Source: Candidatus Sigynarchaeota archaeon
Lineage (GTDB): Archaea; Asgardarchaeota; Lokiarchaeia; Sigynarchaeales; Sigynarchaeaceae
DNA: 26,069 nt
NCBI GenBank assembly: GCA_030587525.1
Contig: JAUQYW010000099.1
Coordinates: forward strand, 1 to 26,069
Reading direction: 5' to 3'
Part shown: piece after piece, positions 15,217-23,279 of the stretch
Position numbering within the stretch: the first letter of the stretch is position 1
Layout of the letters: each line of letters opens with the position of its first letter
Translations under genes and position numbers: made by a program
The notes under the pieces: generated by a model
Database searches by the model: none
Told to the model about the DNA's origin: nothing
The model's input: only the letters and a program-made list of their open reading frames with translations

Positions 15217-15818
15217 TACAATTGCTTCGACGTCGGAACCGCTGCATGTGCCATGGCCCGCTTGATGACGACCGAAACGACTTTCATATTCATAATGCCG
15301 CCGAGCACCATGCTCGTGACGAGCATTGTCCACTTGGCCATGACGAAGATAAACATGATCCCGACCGCGGGCCGCGCGTACGAGCTTGGATTGGTCAAGA
15401 CGTGGTAGATCAAGAAGTTTTCCACGGTATCGCAAGCACCGGCCAGGATCGGGAAGGCAAGCAGCTTCCACGAGATCCTCCTGAGCCCATGACTTTCATC
15501 AAGAGCGCGAAGCGCCCGGATGCCGATGAGCTGAATGCAGAAAAACACGATGACCCAGCCGGGCATCATGAAGACATCGAGCTGGTCGATGGTGACCTCG
15601 ACGTGGAGCACGTTCGCGGCGGACATCATACCGATCAAGCCGTCCATAATCTCGGGGAGTACTGCGAACTCGATATTGAGCACATTCATACCCAGCGGTG
15701 TCACCGCTGCCTCCAACGCCTGGATCCACAAGCCGAAGAATACGAGGTTGAACAAGGCAACGAACGTGAGAATGCCAAGGACTGCATGGGACGGCCGCGT
15801 ATGAAAAAAACCGGACAC
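15216..15818 (-). CDS. Small polytopic membrane protein, unknown function
   Basis: 200 residues with about four or five hydrophobic segments: VLGILTFVALFNLVFFGLW, a second around MMPGWVIVFFCIQLIGI, a third around LLAFPILAGACD, and a fourth around GIMFIFVMAKWTMLV. The CDTVENFLIYHVL element recalls the 'D..EN' motif seen in uncharacterised bacterial membrane proteins, but I cannot name a family. The loop after segment 1 (about residues 40-80) is relatively polar and may be outside. The start is the GTG at 15818, as no ATG lies close downstream in frame. A 15-base palindrome begins six bases upstream. A minus-strand T6 terminator follows the stop. Function unknown. Confidence 0.65.
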   Translation of the reverse strand: MSGFFHTRPSHAVLGILTFVALFNLVFFGLWIQALEAAVTPLGMNVLNIEFAVLPEIMDGLIGMMSAANVLHVEVTIDQLDVFMMPGWVIVFFCIQLIGIRALRALDESHGLRRISWKLLAFPILAGACDTVENFLIYHVLTNPSSYARPAVGIMFIFVMAKWTMLVTSMVLGGIMNMKVVSVVIKRAMAHAAVPTSKQL

Positions 15819-15823
15819 CAGGA

Positions 15824-15838
15824 AATCAAGCCTTGATT
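15824..15838. promoter_or_regulatory. Palindrome (operator candidate) before the small membrane protein
   Basis: AATCAAG-C-CTTGATT has perfect 7-base arms around one base and ends 5 bases before the GTG start on the minus strand. It sits in the 178-base divergent region shared with the aldo/keto reductase gene. An operator role is inferred from position and symmetry. Confidence 0.4.
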
Positions 15839-15940
15839 GGTAAAAAACATTCTCTTTTCCCCCGAAATCAACGAAACAGATTAAATATTGTCTGATTCCA
15901 AAAGAAAATGCCGAATTTTGGTATAATCATCGACCTATTG

Positions 15941-15947
15941 TATATTT
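15941..15947 (+). promoter_or_regulatory. Candidate TATA box for the aldo/keto reductase gene
   Basis: TATATTT is centred about 29 bases before an in-frame ATG at 15973 and about 53 before the ATG at 15997. No Shine-Dalgarno site precedes either, so the transcript may be leaderless from 15973 or carry a short leader to 15997. A second AT-rich box (TTAAATATT, near 15881) is flanked by CAGA/TCTG and may serve the minus-strand gene. Confidence 0.4.
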
Positions 15948-15996
15948 GCCGCGGTGGTATACGGGTTTATTGATGCGCTATGTGCTATTTACATCC

Positions 15997-16929
15997 ATGG
16001 AGTACACCACTCTCGCTAGAACAGGGTTGAAAGTAAGCAAAATGGGCCTGGGCTGCGGTGGCCCATCCCGCATCGGAAAAAATACGGGGAAGTCCGAGAG
16101 CGAGTCAATTTCGATTATCCGACAAGCCCTTGACGCGGGGATCAATTTCATTGATACGGCCGAGAGTTATCGCACGGAAAAGATCGTGGGTAAAGCAATT
16201 CAAGGACATAACCGGGCATCGGTCGTTCTCTCTACGAAGAAGACCATGGGCGTGAAGTTGAATGCAAGGAAGATACGCAAGAGCCTGGATGCGAGCTTGA
16301 ACAACCTGGGAACAGATTACATTGACATTTACAGTTTCCACGCCGTTTCGCCAGAGGATTATGAGTTCATCGCATCGAATATGCTTCCGGTGTTTCTTGA
16401 AGCCCGAGACCAAGGCAAGATTCGGTTCATCGGCATCACGGAAGCGTTTCACTCGGATACGGGGCATATTATGTTGCAGCGGGCGCTCCAGGACGATTGC
16501 TGGGATGTTATGATGGTCGGCTTCAATATACTCAACCAATCGGCCCGTGATCGCGTGCTTACGAAGGCTATGGAAAAAAACATCGGTATCCTCGTCATGT
16601 ACGCGGTCAGGAGAGCCTTGAGCAATCCAGCCCGCCTTCGAGCCGCCATCCACGCGCTGATCGCGGAAGGAAAGGTCAATCCGGCCGAGATCGACATGAG
16701 CGAGCCTCTTAGGTTTCTCATGCACGACGGCGGTGCCATAACCATCGTGGATGCTGCTTATCGCTTCTGCTGCTACGAGCCGGGCACGCACGTTATCCTG
16801 TCCGGGACAGGTGAACCCGTCCACTTGCAAGCAAACATCGATTCTTTCTCGCGACAATCGCTTCCACGCGATGATATGAACCGGCTCATGCAAATATTTC
16901 AGAAAGTCGATTCTCTTTCTGGTGACTAG
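15997..16929 (+). CDS. Aldo/keto reductase
   Basis: About 310 residues, NAD(P)H-dependent, cytosolic, TIM-barrel fold. The N-terminus MEYTTLARTGLKVSKMGLG is typical of the family, which is why the ATG at 15997 is preferred, though the frame extends upstream (ATG at 15973, GTG at 15946). The catalytic tetrad is visible: Asp53 and Tyr58 in NFIDTAESY, Lys81 in VLSTKK, and His115 in IDIYSFHAV. The C-terminus has the family's VILSGTGEPVHLQANIDS cofactor-site segment. A CCY pair (FCCYEPG) occurs near the end, but no ferredoxin-like Cys cluster. It converges on the CPCC gene, sharing four bases (CTAG holds both stop codons). Substrate unknown. Confidence 0.9.
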   Translation: MEYTTLARTGLKVSKMGLGCGGPSRIGKNTGKSESESISIIRQALDAGINFIDTAESYRTEKIVGKAIQGHNRASVVLSTKKTMGVKLNARKIRKSLDASLNNLGTDYIDIYSFHAVSPEDYEFIASNMLPVFLEARDQGKIRFIGITEAFHSDTGHIMLQRALQDDCWDVMMVGFNILNQSARDRVLTKAMEKNIGILVMYAVRRALSNPARLRAAIHALIAEGKVNPAEIDMSEPLRFLMHDGGAITIVDAAYRFCCYEPGTHVILSGTGEPVHLQANIDSFSRQSLPRDDMNRLMQIFQKVDSLSGD

Positions 16930-17207
16930 ATATGATGGCTTGAGCGTGATAATGGTTTCCAAGAGGGGTCCCGGATGTCATCGCCGGTAGGCTTTCTCAC
17001 GTAATTGCGACTTTTTTCATCACAAACGCCGTATCTCACGAAATTGTCCTGGGCTTGTCGCAATGAAACCTCGTTTGCGCCGTTAGTTGAATCTGGATCC
17101 ATTTCTTGACTTGCATCATCTTCCCAAAAACAGATGGGACAGATTTCGTACCCATCACGCTCGCTCAAGGTTTGAAACCCACAGCACGGACACGTTTGCA
17201 TGAGCAT
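16926..17207 (-). CDS. CPCC family cysteine-rich (zinc-ribbon) protein
   Basis: 93 residues. The N-terminal TCPCCGF and ICPICFWEDD motifs give two close cysteine pairs (Cys6/Cys9 and Cys23/Cys26, plus Cys8), expected to bind one zinc. The NGANEVSLRQAQDNFVRYG segment is the second conserved element of the Cys_rich_CPCC family (PF14206), which is of unknown function and often acquired horizontally. The ATG at 17207 is used; another lies two codons in. The 3' end overlaps the aldo/keto reductase gene by four bases on the opposite strand. No clear ribosome site is visible. The upstream T9 run should insulate it from the C13 protease transcript. Confidence 0.88.
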   Translation of the reverse strand: MLMQTCPCCGFQTLSERDGYEICPICFWEDDASQEMDPDSTNGANEVSLRQAQDNFVRYGVCDEKSRNYVRKPTGDDIRDPSWKPLSRSSHHI

Positions 17208-17225
17208 CCCGCGGATAAATGATTG

Positions 17226-17234
17226 AAAAAAAAA
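17226..17234 (-). terminator. T9 tract after the C13 protease gene
   Basis: On the minus strand an uninterrupted run of nine T lies about 25 bases past the protease stop at 17259 and before the CPCC start at 17207. Archaeal RNA polymerase terminates at such tracts without needing a hairpin. Confidence 0.6.
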
Positions 17235-17258
17235 TAGATTGCTTGGATTTCTCCTTGC

Positions 17259-18917
17259 TTATTTACTCGATGCCTTGCGTTTCTTGACACGCACGGCATG
17301 TATCACGACCGCGATGGCAAGCACGCCGATACCAGCTGAAATGGCGATTATCCACTCGGAGAGCGTGAGCAAGTTGGTCACGTTTATGATGATGGACGCC
17401 GAGGCCGAGTGCCCTGCCTTGTCCGTTGCGATGGCCGTGACGTTGAAGGATCCTCTACCGAGGGAGACCGTGTTCAGGGAATGCAAGATCTCGTATGGAG
17501 CATCGGGATCTGTCACGTTCCTTACGACGCTGCCATTGACCGTGATCGCGATGCTGTCGAGGAGGCCGTCGTCGAATGCCTCGACATCAACATCGACGGT
17601 GCCGGAGACATTTTCGCCATCGTAAGGCGTCCTGATGCGGATGGTCGGCGGGGTCGTGTCAGCGGGGGGTGCAGCACCGACCGTGACATTGTCCGAAGCA
17701 GTGTCGAACCGGGTCCCGTCATCGCTAGTCACCATGTAGTTAATCCGGTACGTGCCGTTATTGAATGGCCCTGCAGCTGGCGTCCACGAACCCGAATAGT
17801 TCCCAGGCTGGCCTTGATCGTACAGCGTAAAGTTGATGACACCAGGTTCAGGCCATACTGGCCAGCTTCCATTGCCATCTGTATTCGGTGGTGGTGGCGT
17901 CCATCCAGGTGGTAAGATGCGGGCGGTCACCGCCCGGATCTTTGTCATGTTGGTAACGATTGCCCACAACGGGATAGTGCGCTTCGTGTAGTTTATCCAT
18001 AGCACATGCGATATCCTGGCAATCATGAAATCATGGAGATGGATACTCAATGGTGGCGCACCATATTTAATATACGTGGTAAGTGCATCGCTTCCATCGC
18101 CAAAGCTTGGCAATGTATGGGTCACAGCGGTTACCCAATGACCAAACGTGTTGTGATCATCATCGATCCAGGGCTGCTGGTCGCTGGAGCTATACCCCGA
18201 GCTGAGCACGAAATTGCAAGCATCGATGAACGCGTTCCCGATGGTGTCACCAGACGCGATGGAACCCCAGAATCCTTGCGAGAACGTCGCCCAGTTTCCA
18301 TCGGGATTCACGGAACTGCCGAGCGTGTCAGATGACGCGGTGCAGATGATGCGGTTTACCTTGCTGACATCGTCGATGAATGACCCGGAATCGCACGCCT
18401 CGTAGATCAAGACGATGCGGTTGCACCCGGTCTTCGTCTCGAAGTTGTCGAGATACGAGTCGAAAGTCGATGCCGCGAGATTTCCACCGGACCCTGATAC
18501 TCCACCGATGCAAAACGAGTTACCACCTCCATGGTCGAAGAGATAAATGCCAAGGCCATGGCTTGAATCGACCTTGCCATATGTCCAGTTTTCGATGGCG
18601 AATTGGATATGGGCAGGCGTCGACGTGGCATTTTGATGCGACGAGACGGTCCCATAACTTGGACCAAGGTAATAGATCTTGCTGGTTGGAAAGCCCAAAG
18701 CCCTAACGATATCGTACACGGCGCCACCGCCGTACTTGATCTGCTCCACGAGCTCATGATCCCCCCGGTCTCCCAGGATGATGATGAATGCTCCAAGCTG
18801 ATCGCTTGCTGTGGCGGGCTTGATGCTTTTCACGACTGCTGCTTGCGCCTGGCAGAAGAAGCATGGCAAAACAATCGCCGAGGCAAGCAATAACATGACA
18901 AATCTTGTTCGTTTCAT
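17259..18917 (-). CDS. Membrane-anchored C13 (legumain/GPI8-like) cysteine protease with Ig-like domain
   Basis: About 552 residues. A signal peptide (MKRTRFVMLLLASAIVLP...) leads into a clan CD caspase-like fold: LGAFIIILGD, GIYLFDHGGGNSF with catalytic His129, and RIVLIYEACDSGSFID with catalytic Cys175. The EACxSGS motif is that of family C13 (legumain and the GPI transamidase subunit GPI8). A proline-rich linker (PPGWTPPPP) and two Ig-like regions follow, the second starting DTTPPTIRIRTPYDG. Next come one transmembrane helix (SEWIIAISAGIGVLAIAVVI) and a basic tail (RVKKRKASSK). The protease should therefore sit outside the cell. The ATG at 18917 is chosen because AAAGGAG lies 9 bases upstream. 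It lies downstream of the GH9 operon but has its own leader. Substrate unknown. Confidence 0.85.
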   Translation of the reverse strand: MKRTRFVMLLLASAIVLPCFFCQAQAAVVKSIKPATASDQLGAFIIILGDRGDHELVEQIKYGGGAVYDIVRALGFPTSKIYYLGPSYGTVSSHQNATSTPAHIQFAIENWTYGKVDSSHGLGIYLFDHGGGNSFCIGGVSGSGGNLAASTFDSYLDNFETKTGCNRIVLIYEACDSGSFIDDVSKVNRIICTASSDTLGSSVNPDGNWATFSQGFWGSIASGDTIGNAFIDACNFVLSSGYSSSDQQPWIDDDHNTFGHWVTAVTHTLPSFGDGSDALTTYIKYGAPPLSIHLHDFMIARISHVLWINYTKRTIPLWAIVTNMTKIRAVTARILPPGWTPPPPNTDGNGSWPVWPEPGVINFTLYDQGQPGNYSGSWTPAAGPFNNGTYRINYMVTSDDGTRFDTASDNVTVGAAPPADTTPPTIRIRTPYDGENVSGTVDVDVEAFDDGLLDSIAITVNGSVVRNVTDPDAPYEILHSLNTVSLGRGSFNVTAIATDKAGHSASASIIINVTNLLTLSEWIIAISAGIGVLAIAVVIHAVRVKKRKASSK

Positions 18918-19070
18918 GTTATACAACTCCTTTCAAGGAAACAATCGCGCTGGATTGGAAAAAAATCCATTATTCTGAAAAATCCGAACCGAACAATCCA
19001 CGTGCGATTGTATGTTACATCGCGCATTGCTATAAAAGCCTTACCTCGTATGATATAACGCTTCGCTATT
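18918..19070 (-). promoter_or_regulatory. Leader/promoter region of the C13 protease gene
   Basis: On the minus strand GCTTTTATAGC (near 19032-19042) could be a TATA box, giving a leader of roughly 90 bases. The leader holds a T7 run (18959-18965) inside a small GGATT/AATCC hairpin, which might end transcripts from the GH9 operon or attenuate. A clear AAAGGAG ribosome site precedes the ATG. The assignments are tentative. Confidence 0.35.
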
Positions 19071-20912
19071 TTATGAAATGAAAGCGCGCAACGCGGCAAT
19101 AGCATACATGAAATGAATGTTGTGAGGCAACCACGGCTCGTTTGACATGGCATCGGCGAGATGGTCTTGCAGCGTTGACCCGGCGGCGCTGTTGGTGTTG
19201 ATGAATGGCTCACCATTTTTATCGATGACGCCATTGATGATTGCGCCGGGCACGGCACCACGGGGATTCCCGGGAATGTAGGCGTACCGGTGATGGTAGG
19301 TCGTGGGGTTTTTCCACCCGATCGATTCGACCATGCACGTGCCGAACAAGTTGCGACCGAAGACCCAATTTACCTGATCAAAACCGAATTGGAGTAACTC
19401 AGGATGCGTGCCGTTCGTGATGTTGTAGGCCATGAATGCCGTGAACGCAGCGGTGAGATAATACGAGTTGAATCCAGTCCTGTCCCAAAAATACGTGGTT
19501 TGGTTGTCCTGGTACTTGAACTTCATCAAGCCATATAAATTGGTGGATTCATTCGAAAGCGGTAAGAATCGCTTAGAGTACATGTTCATCGCGATGTCCG
19601 TGGCCATCATTTTCGCGGCGGGGGTTCCGTTCACCATCGCCCAGTAACAGTAGAAACCTGGCAATCGGTTCCACTCCCCGAGCTCGTCCCCCCAAAGCCC
19701 GCTGCCCGGATCAGGAAAATGGTCGTGGATATACACTGCGACGTCCCATAGCTTCGCAGCAAGTGCAGGTGAATTGAAATAGCGGAACATCTCGAGCGTG
19801 GCTACCAGATAAGATTGTGCATCGCTGTTGATGGAGGGGTGAGATGGCGACGTGAAATTGAAGTGGACGCTGTAGTTATTGTAGATGCTCGTGGCGAGAT
19901 TGATTAATTCTGCCTGACGGCTAGAGAAATAACCGGTGTTTTTCACGACGGTTGCCATCTTGGCAAAGCCAGCAGCCACCCACATCGCTTCGTAAGGCCG
20001 GGATAATTGGTGATTCTCCCCTGCAAACAATTGCCGGTCATCGGACGTACCCACGATGTTATCCGTGTCGTGCTCCGGGACAACGAACGACAACGCGCCA
20101 ACGAGGGAACCGAGTAACGTCCCGTTATCAAGGAATGCCCGTTTAAGATAATCCAAGCCAAAGATCGCCTCATCCAAGATGTCTGGGATGTTATCAGGGC
20201 TCACATGACCATTCACGTCGTACAGATCGGTCCCGTTGAAGAGATCAGCATCAAGCTCATATGCAAACAAGCATGCATAGGGAACAGCCTCGCAATGCAT
20301 ACCCCAGTAAATATGCTTGCCATAATCACCGGCGGAATGGTAGCCTCCCGTGAGATTCAAGTACGCACTATCATACATGATGTGATCATCGAGGTGGCAA
20401 GGTTCGTGCCCCACGTACCCTGGCACGAGCTCGTGCACCTTCGTGCCGCAGCGCTGGTAGTAAAAAAACTCGTACCCGCGTTCCAGGGCCAGGTCGTAAA
20501 TTCCATAGCCGATAACGATCTGGCTTGATGCAACTTCACCGAGCACCGCGCCCGCGCCGTCGAACCTCGCGATGACCTGGTACTCGCCAGTTGCCGTGAC
20601 ATCCGTGAAATTTCCGCAATAATAGTAATTGTTCCAGAGATCTCCCGCGGGGCTCAAGTTCCTCCCATCGATGATCCTCGCCTTGGTAACCGCGTTTATC
20701 ACGTCGAATGTGCCGCTAGTATACTGATATCTGGTTCTCACGAAAAACTCTTTCGCTTGACTTGGAAAATACCCGGCCTGGTTGATGAGGATCTCGGGGT
20801 CGTCCTTGAGGAACTTCCACGTGATAACGCATCCCACGAGCGTCGCGTTGGCGATCAAGATCAACGCTATGATCTCGCGTTTCAAGCTCGTCTGTTTCTC
20901 TCTACGCTCCAT
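19071..20912 (-). CDS. Membrane-anchored glycoside hydrolase family 9 protein (CelD_N + GH9), altered DAGD motif
   Basis: 613 residues. An N-terminal signal anchor (about 14-32) is followed by a CelD_N Ig-like domain (ILINQAGYFPSQAKEFFVR...) and the (alpha/alpha)6 GH9 barrel. GH9 landmarks are GGYHSAGDYGKH (residues 190-201), NIPDILDEAIFGLDYL, WGDELGEWNR, VNWVFGRNLFGTCMV, the substrate-binding YHHRYAYIPG, and the end motif SNEPWLPHN with the proton-donor Glu592. The usual DAGD is SAGD: Asp196 (base) is kept, but the first Asp, which helps position the nucleophilic water, is Ser193. It probably acts on beta-glucans or related glycans outside the cell, though activity could be altered. The start overlaps the upstream membrane-protein gene by 11 bases and has a strong GAGGTGG site. 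Confidence 0.88.
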   Translation of the reverse strand: MERREKQTSLKREIIALILIANATLVGCVITWKFLKDDPEILINQAGYFPSQAKEFFVRTRYQYTSGTFDVINAVTKARIIDGRNLSPAGDLWNNYYYCGNFTDVTATGEYQVIARFDGAGAVLGEVASSQIVIGYGIYDLALERGYEFFYYQRCGTKVHELVPGYVGHEPCHLDDHIMYDSAYLNLTGGYHSAGDYGKHIYWGMHCEAVPYACLFAYELDADLFNGTDLYDVNGHVSPDNIPDILDEAIFGLDYLKRAFLDNGTLLGSLVGALSFVVPEHDTDNIVGTSDDRQLFAGENHQLSRPYEAMWVAAGFAKMATVVKNTGYFSSRQAELINLATSIYNNYSVHFNFTSPSHPSINSDAQSYLVATLEMFRYFNSPALAAKLWDVAVYIHDHFPDPGSGLWGDELGEWNRLPGFYCYWAMVNGTPAAKMMATDIAMNMYSKRFLPLSNESTNLYGLMKFKYQDNQTTYFWDRTGFNSYYLTAAFTAFMAYNITNGTHPELLQFGFDQVNWVFGRNLFGTCMVESIGWKNPTTYHHRYAYIPGNPRGAVPGAIINGVIDKNGEPFINTNSAAGSTLQDHLADAMSNEPWLPHNIHFMYAIAALRAFIS

Positions 20913-21972
20913 TCAATGCCACCTCGCTGGTTGCTCGTTTTTGTTTCGAGACAAGCCCCAAATAATATAGGAACAGCGTGAAGCAGACCATGAATGCAAA
21001 GCTCCAGACCCGGGAAACGAAATAATACACGCCGATGTGCAGAGTGATGAGCTGGTTAACCATGATGAACGCAACCACGGCGAGCAAAGCCGCGATCGGC
21101 ACGAGCCACGCGACGCCGTGCCACTGGAACGATGTCATCGGTTTCGTTTCCCTCGTTAATTTACCATCATTGAGCATTTTCCGCACGTCCCTTGATTCGA
21201 GCAACAGCACGATGCCCGTTATGAACAGCACGTCGAATAAGGAGAATAACATCTCGCGTGTTGCAGAGGCCGCGTTCACGATGTCCCATGTGATGATCGG
21301 AAATGCTAAGGCCATAACTTCCATTACGGCGATCGCGAGTCCCATATACACGATGCCCGGATTGGCTCGATCGGCAGCCCACCCCGAATATTTCGCGCGG
21401 GTGTAGCCCGATGCCAGCATGTAAAAGATGCCGGGCAAGCCCGAGAAGAGAAAGAAATAATACATTACGTGAACCGAGAAGTTTTCGGGAAAAAAGTTCG
21501 CGATGATCAAGATAAATGCCCTCCCGTCGAATTCCGGGCGGTCATACCCGACATTGGACGCCGAGAGCACGATGACCAGGGACAATATCCCGATGGCAAC
21601 GAGCCCGCAGATAATGAGCGACCGTTTATCCTTTTTTCGGGTTCCCCTGGCCCGGATCTCGGCCGCCGAATACCCGTAGAAGTTGAAAAAGAACGCGCTC
21701 ACGAGGCAAAACAGCACGATCGTCACGAAATTAGCAAGCAACTGTTCAACGTCCGTAATCATGTCAAGAAACGTGAGCCGTGAAGGCCCGAAAACGCTTC
21801 CCGTGAAAAACACTTCCAGATCGAAGTAACCGTTTTCGATGTAGAAGCCAACGAGCGGATAGACCACGAAGACGAAGATGCTGAACGATAGATACACGAT
21901 CGTGAAAAAATCCTTGATGATGTAAGGCTTGTTGTTGATCATGTTTCTAGAAGTAAATCGCGCCGGACTCAT
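20902..21972 (-). CDS. Multi-pass membrane protein, unknown (operon member B)
   Basis: About 356 residues with roughly eight hydrophobic segments. I do not recognise a family. The start is the ATG at 21972 (MSPARFTSRN), which overlaps the stop of the preceding gene in an ATGA and has GAGGTGG just upstream. The frame runs open further upstream, but that part is low-hydrophobicity shadow of the preceding gene. Segment 1 is IVYLSFSIFVFVVYPLVGFYI. A basic cytoplasmic-type loop (EIRARGTRKKDKRS) follows segment 2, and loops such as DVRKMLNDGKLTRETK should also be inside. The gene overlaps GH9 by 11 bases. Translational coupling to both neighbours suggests a stable stoichiometry with the other membrane protein and perhaps with the GH9 enzyme. 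Confidence 0.78.
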   Translation of the reverse strand: MSPARFTSRNMINNKPYIIKDFFTIVYLSFSIFVFVVYPLVGFYIENGYFDLEVFFTGSVFGPSRLTFLDMITDVEQLLANFVTIVLFCLVSAFFFNFYGYSAAEIRARGTRKKDKRSLIICGLVAIGILSLVIVLSASNVGYDRPEFDGRAFILIIANFFPENFSVHVMYYFFLFSGLPGIFYMLASGYTRAKYSGWAADRANPGIVYMGLAIAVMEVMALAFPIITWDIVNAASATREMLFSLFDVLFITGIVLLLESRDVRKMLNDGKLTRETKPMTSFQWHGVAWLVPIAALLAVVAFIMVNQLITLHIGVYYFVSRVWSFAFMVCFTLFLYYLGLVSKQKRATSEVALNGA

Positions 21973-23273
21973 GCTGCCACCTCGATTTTGGTTTTTTTCA
22001 TGCCTTTCGCCACGCTGGCGATCACGCAAACCCCGCAAGTAAACACCGCAATGATCTTGCAGCCGATGATGATCCAGATGATGATCGTGCTGCCGTACGG
22101 CTCGTACAAGTAATATGCAATGCCGCCACCGGTTCCGACGGTCACGATGAAGATCGCGACCAATACATGCAACGTGGTATGGAACGGATGATCGACCGGG
22201 GCAAGAATCGTGACTATCGCGAGTATGAACATTCCTCCCGCGATTCCCGTGACGATCCAGAATAGGAGGTCCATGGGCACCAGCCATCGCTGCTCGAACG
22301 CGAGCTCCATCGCAATCAGCAAGGCAGAACTTCCGAACAATAGCCACGGAACCAAGCTTTTATCCGAGTACCGTTTTTGCAAAAACCAAAGTAACAGCAC
22401 CGAGATCGCCGCGGTCCCGAAGATCCAGGCGAACGATGCCAGCCATGTCGTCGTCCAACTGTTGGCGGTGAATGCCAGCCCCATGTTGAACCCGTGGGGA
22501 AGAAGTAAAAATGGGATCGGGATAATCAACAAGGGCAACGGCCTTTCCGGTTCCCGCTTGACAATGCTTTGTGTTTCGGTGGATCTCAACTTGTTCCAAT
22601 CGGTTACGAGCACTGTCCAGGCGGCGACGGCCATGTCGATGCACGCTTGAATCAAGAGAAGCGAATACCAAGCACCAGTTAGCCAGCTGGCGCCATACTG
22701 CGTTGCGATCACCAAGCCCGCAATGGCCAAGCCACCAGCACGATTCGATGACAACACGCTCCCTTGGTGATCTGCAAGGTTCCCCGACGATCTCAAGCGC
22801 TTGAAGGTCATCCCGCAGCGCGTGGCCATTAAGACGACGAGCGCAAGAAACAACCAGAACTGGTAACGTTCTTTCCAGTGCCAGCCCTCGAACTCGCTCT
22901 GGAGCTCGAGGGGCACGATGCTTATCTTGGCATAGAACCACAAGTAACAGAGGAACGCGACGATCCCTATGCACACCGAAACGATTACGTGTATCGCTTC
23001 GTGCCAGCGGATGAAGGCAAGAACGGAACCAGCGAGCAACGATATCACGGGAACGACAAGCACGAGCAAGTAGTACCCGTTCTTCATCGGGGAATCTTCC
23101 GGGTTGAGCCCCATCGTGAACATCCCGAAGGCAACGACCGGGATGGCGATGAAGACCAGGCTGGCCATAGGCAAGTGTTCCAAGAACGCGCTAGAACACC
23201 ACGGCACGAGATCCCTGATTGTTGTGCCGGTTCCGCGGCGAGCGGGCATACTGTTTTCGAGATTTTGGGCCAT
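21969..23273 (-). CDS. Multi-pass membrane protein, unknown (operon member A)
   Basis: 434 residues with roughly eleven or twelve hydrophobic segments and short loops. No nucleotide-binding or transporter signature is evident, and I cannot place it in a family. Central loop residues 165-180 (FKRLRSSGNLADHQ) and about 245-260 (RSTETQSIVKREPERP) are basic and likely inside. The basic tail KGMKKTKIEVAA is also inside by the positive-inside rule. Its ATG lies six bases after the phosphoesterase stop, and its stop overlaps the next start by four bases (ATGA). It may be a transporter or a scaffold for the exported enzymes on either side. Function unknown. Confidence 0.78.
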   Translation of the reverse strand: MAQNLENSMPARRGTGTTIRDLVPWCSSAFLEHLPMASLVFIAIPVVAFGMFTMGLNPEDSPMKNGYYLLVLVVPVISLLAGSVLAFIRWHEAIHVIVSVCIGIVAFLCYLWFYAKISIVPLELQSEFEGWHWKERYQFWLFLALVVLMATRCGMTFKRLRSSGNLADHQGSVLSSNRAGGLAIAGLVIATQYGASWLTGAWYSLLLIQACIDMAVAAWTVLVTDWNKLRSTETQSIVKREPERPLPLLIIPIPFLLLPHGFNMGLAFTANSWTTTWLASFAWIFGTAAISVLLLWFLQKRYSDKSLVPWLLFGSSALLIAMELAFEQRWLVPMDLLFWIVTGIAGGMFILAIVTILAPVDHPFHTTLHVLVAIFIVTVGTGGGIAYYLYEPYGSTIIIWIIIGCKIIAVFTCGVCVIASVAKGMKKTKIEVAA

Positions 23274-23279
23274 GCTCTG

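Noticed and set aside
15222..15836. A 204-residue plus-strand open frame opposite the small membrane protein
   Set aside because: The translation is rich in His/Asp/Arg/Glu with no domain, the usual look of an antisense shadow; the minus-strand frame has coherent membrane segments.
16105..16962. A 285-residue minus-strand open frame opposite the aldo/keto reductase
   Set aside because: No recognisable domain; the plus strand holds the full catalytic tetrad of the aldo/keto reductase family.
21973..22347. N-terminal extension of the membrane protein gene 20902-21972
   Set aside because: The extra residues are Arg/His/Cys-rich with no hydrophobic pattern and lie inside the preceding gene; the ATG at 21972 has a strong ribosome site and an ATGA overlap.
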